Part shown: positions 8,870 to 16,371 of the stretch, one piece after another
How positions within the stretch are numbered: position 1 is the first letter of the stretch
Layout of the letters: each line of letters opens with the position of its first letter
Assembly: GCF_027257955.1 (NCBI RefSeq)
Contig: NZ_JANZNQ010000014.1
Location: 42,260-106,259, forward strand
DNA length: 64,000 bases
Direction: 5' to 3'
From: Zhongshania aquatica
GTDB lineage: Bacteria > Pseudomonadota > Gammaproteobacteria > Pseudomonadales > Spongiibacteraceae
The notes under the pieces: model-generated
What the model saw: only the letters and a program-made list of their open reading frames with translations
Database searches by the model: none
Told to the model about the DNA's origin: nothing
Made by a program: the position numbers and the translations under genes

Positions 8870-10156
8870 TTAGGCTGATGGAATTGGCTCCAGCCCACCA
8901 AATGAAGAGCCTGGCTGGCACTTTTCTCCTGTCGTATTGCCTGATTGCTCATCCTGAAGATACTTAATGTAGATAGGTCCTTCCGCAAAATTTCCGTCCG
9001 CATCGGTAATTCTGACATTGAGCGTGTATAAGCCGTAGATATCTGACGTGAATTTAATTTTAAAAGGGTCCTCTAAACCAATATTGGTTTGGGCGCCGAC
9101 TGGCCCACAGCTAATATTGACATCAATTTCATGAAGATTGAATTCCGCGTCAAAGAACCATTGATCGAGAAGTATTTCCGCAGGCTCTTGATTTGGCGCA
9201 TAGAATGATTTGGGATTGTTATTTAGCGTAAAGTGCGGGGTTGTATTGGCGGCAAACACGTCTATATCGTCGAATTTGGATGCGGAAATACCGATGCTAA
9301 AATATTCCCCAGAGTTTTCTTCGTATCGTAAACTATAGCGATTGTTATGTAGCTTCACTTTGGCTTGATTGTCCCCAAAACCGGTGAGAGTAGCCGCGTA
9401 TAGGTCTACGTCGCCAGAGAGTATAAGAGTGCCGCTATTTTCGAAGTCGATGTATCCTGACGCATCGGTAGGCAGGGCAAGCAGGGCAAGATATTCTGGA
9501 TACTGCAAGTACAGGAAGGCATAGGAAATATTACTTTCGAAATTTTCTTGGATATCGCTGTCATAAACATTACGGTGTGTTTCCGCTTCTACGATAATTA
9601 TGTCGTGCTCGACAATACTCACATTTAGCACCGTAGTGCCGCTCGCGCTGGTATAGCGACTACCTAAGCGTTCTTGATAGTCGATAAATTCAACTGCCGC
9701 GTTAAAGGTTCGATCTGTTTCATTAACATTGTAAATATAAGATTTAATTGTTCCTGAGCTTGAGGCGTCATTGATGTCGTCCTTACACTGATCAAATTCT
9801 AGGGTTATGGTGCCTCCATTTTTTTGTATGGACGTGTTTATAGAACCGCTATAGTTACAGGACGTGCGTTGTGTGCCGTTTTCAAAATAAAATTGTGGAA
9901 TAGGGGTTGATAGAACAAGCCGGTGGCCATCAAAAACGGCGATAGATTGTAGAATCTCGTTGATAAACTTTTCAGCTACCAATGGGGTATTTGTTCTATT
10001 TAGGGCGTAACTGGCAGAAAGAGAGTGGTTTGCAATGTACTTAGACTCCGGTACTGAATTTACGTCACCGCCACCGCCACCGCCACCGCTACCGCCACCG
10101 CAAGCTGATAGGGCCAATGAGGCAATAAGAATAACTGATATGCGTGTTTTTAACAT
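8870..10156 (-). CDS. Large lipoprotein of unknown function
   Basis: This protein has 428 residues. A type II signal peptide with lipobox LSAC (Cys at about 19) is followed by a glycine/serine linker, typical of outer-membrane-anchored lipoproteins. The middle is beta-rich and shows no domain I recognise. The C-terminal part (about 310-410) reads like an Ig/cadherin-like module ending NFAEGPIYIKYL. A good GGAG site precedes the ATG. It appears monocistronic. Confidence 0.75.
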   Translation of the reverse strand: MLKTRISVILIASLALSACGGGSGGGGGGGDVNSVPESKYIANHSLSASYALNRTNTPLVAEKFINEILQSIAVFDGHRLVLSTPIPQFYFENGTQRTSCNYSGSINTSIQKNGGTITLEFDQCKDDINDASSSGTIKSYIYNVNETDRTFNAAVEFIDYQERLGSRYTSASGTTVLNVSIVEHDIIIVEAETHRNVYDSDIQENFESNISYAFLYLQYPEYLALLALPTDASGYIDFENSGTLILSGDVDLYAATLTGFGDNQAKVKLHNNRYSLRYEENSGEYFSIGISASKFDDIDVFAANTTPHFTLNNNPKSFYAPNQEPAEILLDQWFFDAEFNLHEIDVNISCGPVGAQTNIGLEDPFKIKFTSDIYGLYTLNVRITDADGNFAEGPIYIKYLQDEQSGNTTGEKCQPGSSFGGLEPIPSA

Positions 10157-10205
10157 GGGGCGCTCCTGCAGTGTAAGTTAGTCCTTTTATGCGTTCAGTA
10201 TAGAT

Positions 10206-10421
10206 GTGAGCACATGCTTAGCCAACATGAAAGGCGCGTTATATTTTAACTCCGTTTTGAATTTATTAAACGAGCTTAATATAAGCGTTATAGTGAAAGG
10301 AGTTGAAGCTAGAGAAGGGGTGAGCAGGTTACGAGATGCGGGTGTTGAGCTGATGCAAGCTTACCACTTTGCGAAGCCTGGATTTGAATGTCTGCCTAGG
10401 GTGGATTTTAGTGTTGTCTAA
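10206..10421 (+). pseudogene. C-terminal remnant of an EAL-domain phosphodiesterase
   Basis: The 71-residue reading frame matches only the last part of an EAL (cyclic-di-GMP phosphodiesterase) domain: a helix, then ISVIVKGVEAREGVSRLRDA, then ELMQAYHFAKPGFECLP. The upstream catalytic half, including the EAL motif and metal-binding residues, is missing, and VIAEGVE is changed to VIVKGVE. It is best read as a gene fragment and is unlikely to be active. Confidence 0.65.
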
Positions 10422-10602
10422 CAGTATCCATTCTATGGTAGGGCGTGTCCCCATCGGCTTAGTAATCTCGTATTGAAGGCTATATGTGTAGTAGTGGCGT
10501 AATTATTATGCGACGTTGGATTTGATTAATAACTAGATTGACGTGCTTGTTCGCGCACTGCCATAATTAAGTCCCGACATAAAAACCAAATGGATTTGCT
10601 CA

Positions 10603-11301
10603 ATGTTAACTACTCCCTTGTTAAACTATTTTCGGAATGCAGCGCGCGTACTTCCTGCAATCTTAGCGACGTTGTTATTGTCTGCATGCGCTACAGAATC
10701 CCACCAAGCCGTTGAATCTCAGACCGTTGCCAGCTATGGAAGCGCTTATTCTGGAACTAAACAAGTATTAGTAGTAGGGCAGTTTGATAATCGCTCTAAC
10801 TATCTGCAGGGTATTTTTAGTTCAGGGTCAGATCAGTTAGGTAATCAAGCGAAGACCATCTTAAAAACACATCTTCAGCAAACCAATCGTTTTACCGTCG
10901 TTGATCGCGAGAATATGGCGCGTATAGCTGAGGAGGCAAAGCTCAGCGGAGTGCAGCAGAAACTGCGGGGCGCGCGGTACGCAGTTACAGGTGATGTGAC
11001 CGAATTTGGTCGGAAAACCACCGGCGATCACCAGCTTTTTGGCATCCTTGGATCAGGGAAAACACAAACCGCGTACGCTAAGGTCTCTATCAATGTGGTC
11101 GACGTGACAACGTCGGAAATTATCTATTCTACTCAGGGCGCCGGTGAATATGCTTTGAGTAATCGCGAGGTGGTTGGTTTCGGTGGTACGTCCGGTTATG
11201 ACGCAACCCTTAACGGCAAAGTCCTTAACTTTGCTATTACTGAGGCCGTCAATAATATGGTTCGTGATCTGGAAGCAGGTGTATGGTCAGCCGCCCAATA
11301 A
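10603..11301 (+). CDS. CsgG/HfaB-family lipoprotein
   Basis: This 232-residue lipoprotein has lipobox LLSAC in its signal peptide and a CsgG-type domain (VLVVGQFDNRSNY, FTVVDRENMARIAEEAKLSG, YAVTGDVTEFG). CsgG proteins form outer-membrane secretion pores, but no curli subunit genes are nearby. It is the first gene of a three-gene operon with DUF4810 and DUF799 lipoproteins, the same set as NMB1164-NMB1162 (GNA1162 locus) in Neisseria. A surface-lipoprotein or transport role is inferred from that set. Confidence 0.88.
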   Translation: MLTTPLLNYFRNAARVLPAILATLLLSACATESHQAVESQTVASYGSAYSGTKQVLVVGQFDNRSNYLQGIFSSGSDQLGNQAKTILKTHLQQTNRFTVVDRENMARIAEEAKLSGVQQKLRGARYAVTGDVTEFGRKTTGDHQLFGILGSGKTQTAYAKVSINVVDVTTSEIIYSTQGAGEYALSNREVVGFGGTSGYDATLNGKVLNFAITEAVNNMVRDLEAGVWSAAQ

Positions 11302-11316
11302 TTGGAAAGGATTCCT

Positions 11317-11679
11317 ATGAAGAATGTCATGTTGATCACCTTTCTTGGGCTAAGTTGTGTAGCCTGCGTGCCTGCCCAAAAAACGATGTACTACTGGGGT
11401 AGCTACGAGTCACTGATTTATAAGATGTATGCAAAACCTGGCGAGGCGCCGCCCGATCTTCAAATTCAAAAATTGACAGAAGATATACAGCGGGCGCAGG
11501 ACAGTGGTAAAGCTGTGCCCCCCGGTGTATACGGTCATTTGGGCTATATGTACACCACCGTCGGCAATCTTCCACAAGCTACGACTGCCTTTTTGCAAGA
11601 AAAAGCTCTGTATCCTGAGTCAACGGTTATGATCGACGGATTCTTGTCGCGGCTTCAGCAGCAAGGAGCGCAGCGATGA
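11317..11679 (+). CDS. DUF4810 lipoprotein
   Basis: This 120-residue lipoprotein (lipobox-like SCVACVP) has the DUF4810 features YYWGSYESLIYKMY and a TPR-like helical part GHLGYMYTTVGNLPQATTAF. It is the middle gene of the CsgG-DUF4810-DUF799 operon. The ATG at 11317 is chosen because GGAAAGG precedes it at correct spacing, and it begins 15 bases past the csgG-like stop. Confidence 0.87.
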   Translation: MKNVMLITFLGLSCVACVPAQKTMYYWGSYESLIYKMYAKPGEAPPDLQIQKLTEDIQRAQDSGKAVPPGVYGHLGYMYTTVGNLPQATTAFLQEKALYPESTVMIDGFLSRLQQQGAQR

Positions 11680-12332
11680 ATATTTCAACTCGGAATAGGG
11701 CATTAGTTTTTGCATTACTTGCGCTGTCGCTTGTTGGGTGCCAAGTGGCTCCACCTTATGATTACTCGGCACTTCAAGCCAGCAAACCGCGCTCGATTTT
11801 GGTTATCCCACCGCTGAATGAATCAGTGGACGTGAACGCGCCTTATACTTTCATCTCGACGGTTTCTAAGCCCTTAGCTGAGAAGGGCTATTACGTCTTT
11901 CCTGTTGCGGTAGTTGATCAATTTCTGAAAGAGAATGGTCTGCCTTCACCGGGTGAAATGAATGGCGTGCCCTTGGAAAAGCTCCGGGAAAATATCGGTG
12001 CTGATGCAGTTTTGTATACGACGATTAATCAGTGGGGGCAAAAGTTTCAATTGCTGTCTTCGGTGACTATTGTGGACTCAGAACTTAAACTTATCGATGC
12101 GAGAACGGGCGAGTTGTTGTGGACAACACGCGCGTTTGCCCAGCAATCATCTAGTGATGGCGGTAGTGGCTTAGCTGGGGCCATTGTGGGTGCCATTGTG
12201 CAGCAGATTGCAGGCTCTATCTCAGATCAAACCCCCGCCTTGTCGTCAGGTGCGAACGCGATGGCTATCAATGCGCATAACCAAGGATTATTGCCGGGGC
12301 CATATCTTCCTGAGGACGCGCATCAGCAGTAG
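11676..12332 (+). CDS. DUF799 lipoprotein (GNA1162 family)
   Basis: This 218-residue lipoprotein (lipobox LVGCQ) has a DUF799 domain: SILVIPPLNESVDVNAPY, GYYVFPVAVVDQFLKENGLP and GADAVLYTTINQWGQKF. GNA1162 of Neisseria meningitidis is the best-known member, with a TolB-N-like fold. Its start overlaps the previous stop as ATGA, showing tight coupling. The C-terminal half carries a Ser/Gly-rich stretch and a small hydrophobic segment (GLAGAIVGAIVQQIAG). Confidence 0.88.
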   Translation: MNISTRNRALVFALLALSLVGCQVAPPYDYSALQASKPRSILVIPPLNESVDVNAPYTFISTVSKPLAEKGYYVFPVAVVDQFLKENGLPSPGEMNGVPLEKLRENIGADAVLYTTINQWGQKFQLLSSVTIVDSELKLIDARTGELLWTTRAFAQQSSSDGGSGLAGAIVGAIVQQIAGSISDQTPALSSGANAMAINAHNQGLLPGPYLPEDAHQQ

Positions 12333-12341
12333 TCATTGTTT

Positions 12342-12376
12342 GGGCGATGGATAATTAATTGTTCTCGCCCTTTTTC
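12342..12376 (+). terminator. Terminator of the CsgG/DUF4810/DUF799 operon
   Basis: A stem GGGCGA/TCGCCC with a 17-base loop is followed by TTTTTC. It lies 10 bases past the DUF799 stop. Confidence 0.7.
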
Positions 12377-12421
12377 TTAGATGAGTTTTGCGCTGTTATT
12401 CTTTTGTTCATTTCTTTCTTG

Positions 12422-13330
12422 CTATAAACGCCCTTTTTCTACCTGCCGCTTTATCCATTTAGCCGATTTTGCTATCGCGTTTGCGCCGGTTTGTTCGCCC
12501 ACTAAATCCGCTGCGATTACTAGCTTGGCTAAGTCGATGCCGGTATCAAATCCCATCTGGTTAAGCATTAATACCACATCTTCGGTGGCAACATTTCCTG
12601 ATGCGCCGGGCGCGAAGGGGCAGCCACCGAGTCCACCAATGGACGTATCGAATTTACGTATTCCGCACTCTACCGCGGCAAAAACATTGGTGACACCCAT
12701 AGCGCGGGTGTCGTGAAAGTGACAGGAGAGGCGGTGCGCACCAAATTCGTTGACCAGCTTGCTCATTAGCGACTTCACTTGCGCGGGAGAAGCGGCGCCG
12801 ATGGTATCCGCGAGAACGACTTCTGGCGCGCCAGCGGCAAGCATTTCACCGCACAAATCGATCACTGTTTTCTCTGGTACAAGGCCTTCAAAGGGGCATT
12901 CCCAAGCGGTGGCAATGCAGGCGAGGGTCGTAAAGTTATCAGCCTGACCACGGCCTAATACGTCTTTTGCAAAGGCTAATACTTGCGCGTTTGTCATGCG
13001 AATGTTTTGTTCGTTCATGCTGTTGCTTGCTGCAATAACAATACTCACGGTGTCGATGCCAGAAGCCTTGGCTAGCTCGTAACCTTTGAGGTTTGGTATA
13101 AGTGCAGAAAAATGATAGTCCCCGCTTGGTAGCGCTGCGACGACCTCTGCGGTGCCGCGCATTGCCGGTACTGCGGCGGGGGATACAAAAGAGCCTACTT
13201 CAATGTGCTTCACCCCAGCATGGATTAAGGCGTTAATCAGCGCAAGGCGTTGATGTGGCTCAAGCACGATGGCTTGGTTTTGCAAACCATCACGGGGGCC
13301 AACGTCGTTAATAATGATTTCTTCAGCCAT
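12422..13330 (-). CDS. Hydroxymethylglutaryl-CoA lyase family protein
   Basis: This 302-residue HMGL-like TIM-barrel enzyme shows the N-terminal signature VGPRDGLQNQ, metal-ligand HFHDTRAMG and the loop GGLGGCPFAPGASGN with the conserved Cys. It cleaves HMG-CoA or a related 3-hydroxy-3-methyl acyl-CoA to a ketone body and acetyl-CoA. It is the last gene of a minus-strand set with a CoA-transferase, an SDR and a GST, which suggests catabolism of a branched or isoprenoid-like acid rather than leucine itself (inference). Confidence 0.92.
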   Translation of the reverse strand: MAEEIIINDVGPRDGLQNQAIVLEPHQRLALINALIHAGVKHIEVGSFVSPAAVPAMRGTAEVVAALPSGDYHFSALIPNLKGYELAKASGIDTVSIVIAASNSMNEQNIRMTNAQVLAFAKDVLGRGQADNFTTLACIATAWECPFEGLVPEKTVIDLCGEMLAAGAPEVVLADTIGAASPAQVKSLMSKLVNEFGAHRLSCHFHDTRAMGVTNVFAAVECGIRKFDTSIGGLGGCPFAPGASGNVATEDVVLMLNQMGFDTGIDLAKLVIAADLVGEQTGANAIAKSAKWIKRQVEKGRL

Positions 13331-13362
13331 TGTGTAATCCGTACTCTATTTTTTGAGTGTCT

Positions 13363-14562
13363 TTAGGCGATGATACCAGTTGCTTTTAGTCTTACGGTAT
13401 CTGCCGACGAATAGTTGGTTAGTTCAGCCATAAGCTCGTCGGTATTTTGACCGAGCAGCGGCGCAGGGGAAAAGAGCTCATCACTGCTGCGGGATAGCTT
13501 AATAGGATTGCCGGGGCCTTTCGTGCTTTTGCCCGAAGGATGCTTTAGATCGACCACCATGTTGCGATGTTGCACCTGTGGGTCGCTTAAGGCCTGTGAG
13601 AAATTATTTACCGGTGCAACGGGGATGCGCGCTTCGTTGAGCTTTTTTATCCAGTTTTCACTGCTGTCTAGCCGAAAAATATCTGCCAAGGTTTGGTCGA
13701 TGAACGCCTTGTCTTCTAGGCGACCTGGCTGGGTGTCGTAGTCGGACTTTTCTAGGACTGGACAGTTCACCAAGCCTTTCAAATTTAGCCAAAAATTATC
13801 GGTTAGCACGCAAACAACAATATGGCCATCCGCGGTCGGGTAGCTGTTATACGGCACATGAACAAAGTGACTATTGCCGATAGGGTGCGGATTGTCCCCA
13901 GATAAAAAGTGCATTGTTGCCATGTAATTCAATAGTGATATCTGCACGTCTAACATCGAAATATCTACGTGTTGGCCAATGCCAGAGGTGCTTCGTTCGA
14001 TGATGGCACTCAGTACGCCCATAATGCCAAACATCCCGCCACCAAGGTCGCCAATGGGAATGCCCGCGCGCATAGGCTGACTGACATCGGCGCCGGTAAT
14101 CGACATGCCGCCGCCGTAGGCCTGAGCAACTTGGTCAAAAGCGGGGCGATTTGCGCCTGGGCCATCTTCGCCAAAGCCGGTAATTGAGCAGGTAATAATC
14201 CGCGGATTTATCTCGGCCAAGTGGGCGTAATCAATTTTAAGTTTAGCGGGGACACCAGCAGTAAAATTGTTGATGACCACGTCAGCGGTTTTTACTAAAT
14301 CGTAAAAGACAGTTAGGCCTTCCTCGCTTTTTAAATCAATAGCAATACTGCGCTTATTGCGGTTTAGGGTAATGAAGTAGGCGCCCATGCCGTCCAGTGA
14401 ATTCTTGGGGTCATTGGCGAGCAATTTGCGCGTACCTTCGCCGCTCAGTGGTTCAACTTTTACTAAGTCCGCACCGAGGTCGGCCAAGGTCATGGTGCAA
14501 AACGGGCCGGAGAGCATATGGGTTAAATCTAATACGCGTATGCCCTTGAGAGGTTTGTTCAT
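13363..14562 (-). CDS. CaiB/BaiF (family III) CoA-transferase
   Basis: This 399-residue class III CoA-transferase transfers CoA between acids. The N-terminal motif LKGIRVLDLTHMLSGPFCT and the catalytic Asp region GQHVDISMLD are present. It lies between the SDR (27 bases upstream) and the lyase (32 bases downstream) in one probable transcript. The acid substrate is not known. Confidence 0.92.
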   Translation of the reverse strand: MNKPLKGIRVLDLTHMLSGPFCTMTLADLGADLVKVEPLSGEGTRKLLANDPKNSLDGMGAYFITLNRNKRSIAIDLKSEEGLTVFYDLVKTADVVINNFTAGVPAKLKIDYAHLAEINPRIITCSITGFGEDGPGANRPAFDQVAQAYGGGMSITGADVSQPMRAGIPIGDLGGGMFGIMGVLSAIIERSTSGIGQHVDISMLDVQISLLNYMATMHFLSGDNPHPIGNSHFVHVPYNSYPTADGHIVVCVLTDNFWLNLKGLVNCPVLEKSDYDTQPGRLEDKAFIDQTLADIFRLDSSENWIKKLNEARIPVAPVNNFSQALSDPQVQHRNMVVDLKHPSGKSTKGPGNPIKLSRSSDELFSPAPLLGQNTDELMAELTNYSSADTVRLKATGIIA

Positions 14563-14589
14563 AAAAGCTCTTATTTTGTGTTTGGTGCC

Positions 14590-15360
14590 TTATCCGGCGC
14601 TGATCACTGTTCCACCGTCAATGACTAATAGGCCGCCAGTCATATACGATGAGGCCCGCGAGCATAAGTAAATAACTGTGCCTGCGGCATCCTCTAGCTT
14701 GCCAACACGGTGCATAGGAATACTTTGATTTAAGGCTTCTTCGTCTTCCATCAAAAAGGCCGTCATACTGCTTGGAAACATGCCTGGTGCTATCGCGTTT
14801 ACATTGATGTTGTCTTTCACCAAGCGCGCTGCTAATTGTTGTGTTAACTGTATGACGGCTGCTTTGCTGGCGGAGTAAGAGAAGGTGTCTTGGTGAGAAT
14901 AGCGTAGCGCATAAATCGACGATAGATTTACGATTCGTGCGGGCTCATCGTTGCTGGCGGCTGCCCGAAGCAGTGGTAGTAATTTTTGGCTTAGAAAAAA
15001 CACGGATTTCACGTTTAAATCCATGACCTTATCCCAACCGCTCTCTGGGAACTCGTCGATGTTTGCTCCCCATGTGGCACCGGCATTGTTGATAAGAATA
15101 TCGAGCTTACTTTCTCTGTTCGCCAAGTCTGCTGCAAGTGCAGTGATGCCGTCTAGCTGTGATAGATCAGACGTAATCGCGATACATTCACCAAATTCAG
15201 AGAGTCGCGCCCGAGTTTCTTCAAGCTCTTTGGCTTTACGTGAGGTGATATAGACCTTGGCACCCGAGCGCAAAAAGCCCTCGGCAATCATGGCGCCAAT
15301 GCCGCGTGACCCGCCGGTCACTAATGCAATTTTACCTGCGACGGAAAATAAGTCTTTCAT
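14590..15360 (-). CDS. Short-chain dehydrogenase/reductase
   Basis: This classical SDR of 256 residues has the cofactor motif TGGSRGIGAMIAEG, NNAGATWG and the catalytic YSASK, with Ser in LSSIYALR. The Arg in the second strand region (TSRKAKE) is compatible with NADP(H). It sits in the acyl-CoA operon between GST and CoA-transferase, so oxidation or reduction of a hydroxyacyl or 3-ketoacyl intermediate is likely. Confidence 0.92.
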   Translation of the reverse strand: MKDLFSVAGKIALVTGGSRGIGAMIAEGFLRSGAKVYITSRKAKELEETRARLSEFGECIAITSDLSQLDGITALAADLANRESKLDILINNAGATWGANIDEFPESGWDKVMDLNVKSVFFLSQKLLPLLRAAASNDEPARIVNLSSIYALRYSHQDTFSYSASKAAVIQLTQQLAARLVKDNINVNAIAPGMFPSSMTAFLMEDEEALNQSIPMHRVGKLEDAAGTVIYLCSRASSYMTGGLLVIDGGTVISAG

Positions 15361-15384
15361 AACAGCTCCTGTTCGATAGTCGAG

Positions 15385-16125
15385 TTAGCGTTGACGAAAT
15401 TGCTCTTCGCCAAATGAATATGACCACGTTTTCTCGTCTAACTCCATTTTAAAGTTAGGTGGAAGCTGATATACCCAGCCATGAATTAAGTCTTTGCCCC
15501 GCTGTACGGCCGGGCGTTGCTCTATGCGTTGGAACCAGTCATGAAGCCGAGGAAAGTCTTTGTTTAGATGAATATCAATCAAAGGTAGTGCACGAAGCCA
15601 GGGCCAGCAGGCGATGTCAGCGATTGAATAGTCACCAGCGAGGTAGTCTTGGGTTTGTAGGTGTCCCTCTAGAACGCGACATTGGCGCAAGCTCTCATTG
15701 ACGTAGCGTTCGCGGGCGTAGTCCTGCTGAACCCGCGCATAGCGGATAAAGTGATGTGCTTGGCCTTGCAGTGGGCCGACACCGGCTACTTGAAACATAA
15801 GCCATTGCAGTTGTTGGAAGCGAATACGTGGGTCGGCAGACATCAACTTGCCGGTCTTCTCTGCGAGATAGAGAAGAATAGCGCCGGTTTCAAATATAAC
15901 CATAGGCGTGTTATCTGTTGGCCCAGTTTCGCCACTGGCGGAGATAGGGTCGTGGTCTACCAAAACAGGCAGTTTATTGTTTGGATTTAGCGCCAGTAAT
16001 TCCGGCTTGAATTGATCGCCGATGCTGATGTCGTAGGGAATTACCTTGTATTCAAGCCCCAATTCTTCCAAGGCTATTGAGATTTTATGGCCATTTGGGG
16101 TTGGTACCGTATGTAGGTCGATCAC
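15385..16125 (-). CDS. Glutathione S-transferase family protein (YghU/YfcG-like)
   Basis: This 246-residue GST-like protein has an N-terminal thioredoxin fold (MIDLHTVPTPNGHKISIALE) with NNKLPVLVDHDP and an ETGAILLYLA glutathione-binding loop, then the helical C-terminal domain. It resembles Ure2p-like/nu-class bacterial GSTs. It is the first gene of the minus-strand acyl-CoA module and directly follows a palindrome at 16148-16164, so it is likely under the same regulator as the rest. Confidence 0.87.
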   Translation of the reverse strand: MIDLHTVPTPNGHKISIALEELGLEYKVIPYDISIGDQFKPELLALNPNNKLPVLVDHDPISASGETGPTDNTPMVIFETGAILLYLAEKTGKLMSADPRIRFQQLQWLMFQVAGVGPLQGQAHHFIRYARVQQDYARERYVNESLRQCRVLEGHLQTQDYLAGDYSIADIACWPWLRALPLIDIHLNKDFPRLHDWFQRIEQRPAVQRGKDLIHGWVYQLPPNFKMELDEKTWSYSFGEEQFRQR

Positions 16126-16147
16126 GATGCGACTCTCCTTATTTAAT

Positions 16148-16164
16148 TGTCAATTATATTGACA
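16148..16164. promoter_or_regulatory. Perfect palindrome, putative operator for the GST operon
   Basis: TGTCAAT-TAT-ATTGACA is a perfect 7-3-7 inverted repeat located 23 bases upstream of the GST start. A related site lies at 16262-16278. The size fits a TetR- or GntR-type repressor. No regulator gene of that type is in the window. Confidence 0.6.
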
Positions 16165-16261
16165 TTGTGGCGGTGTCATTGTCCAGCACAATTTCTTCTA
16201 TGAGTCGCTGCGCCGGTTTCTATTTTGGGCACTTGACGTCAGCGGGATGAAGGGCTAATAA

Positions 16262-16278
16262 TGTAAACTAAATTGACA
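16262..16278. promoter_or_regulatory. Imperfect copy of the same palindrome before the receptor gene
   Basis: TGTAAAC-TAA-ATTGACA keeps the right arm exactly and five of seven left-arm bases of the 16148 site, with the same three-base spacer. It lies about 95 bases before the TonB-dependent receptor start, so the divergent genes may share one regulator. Confidence 0.45.
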
Positions 16279-16371
16279 ATGTGGTGATTGATAGTTCATT
16301 GCTTTTAAGTGTGGACTGAGAGCCGCTGGCGTATAAAGTCAGTTACAAATAATAATAAAGTAAGGTGGATT

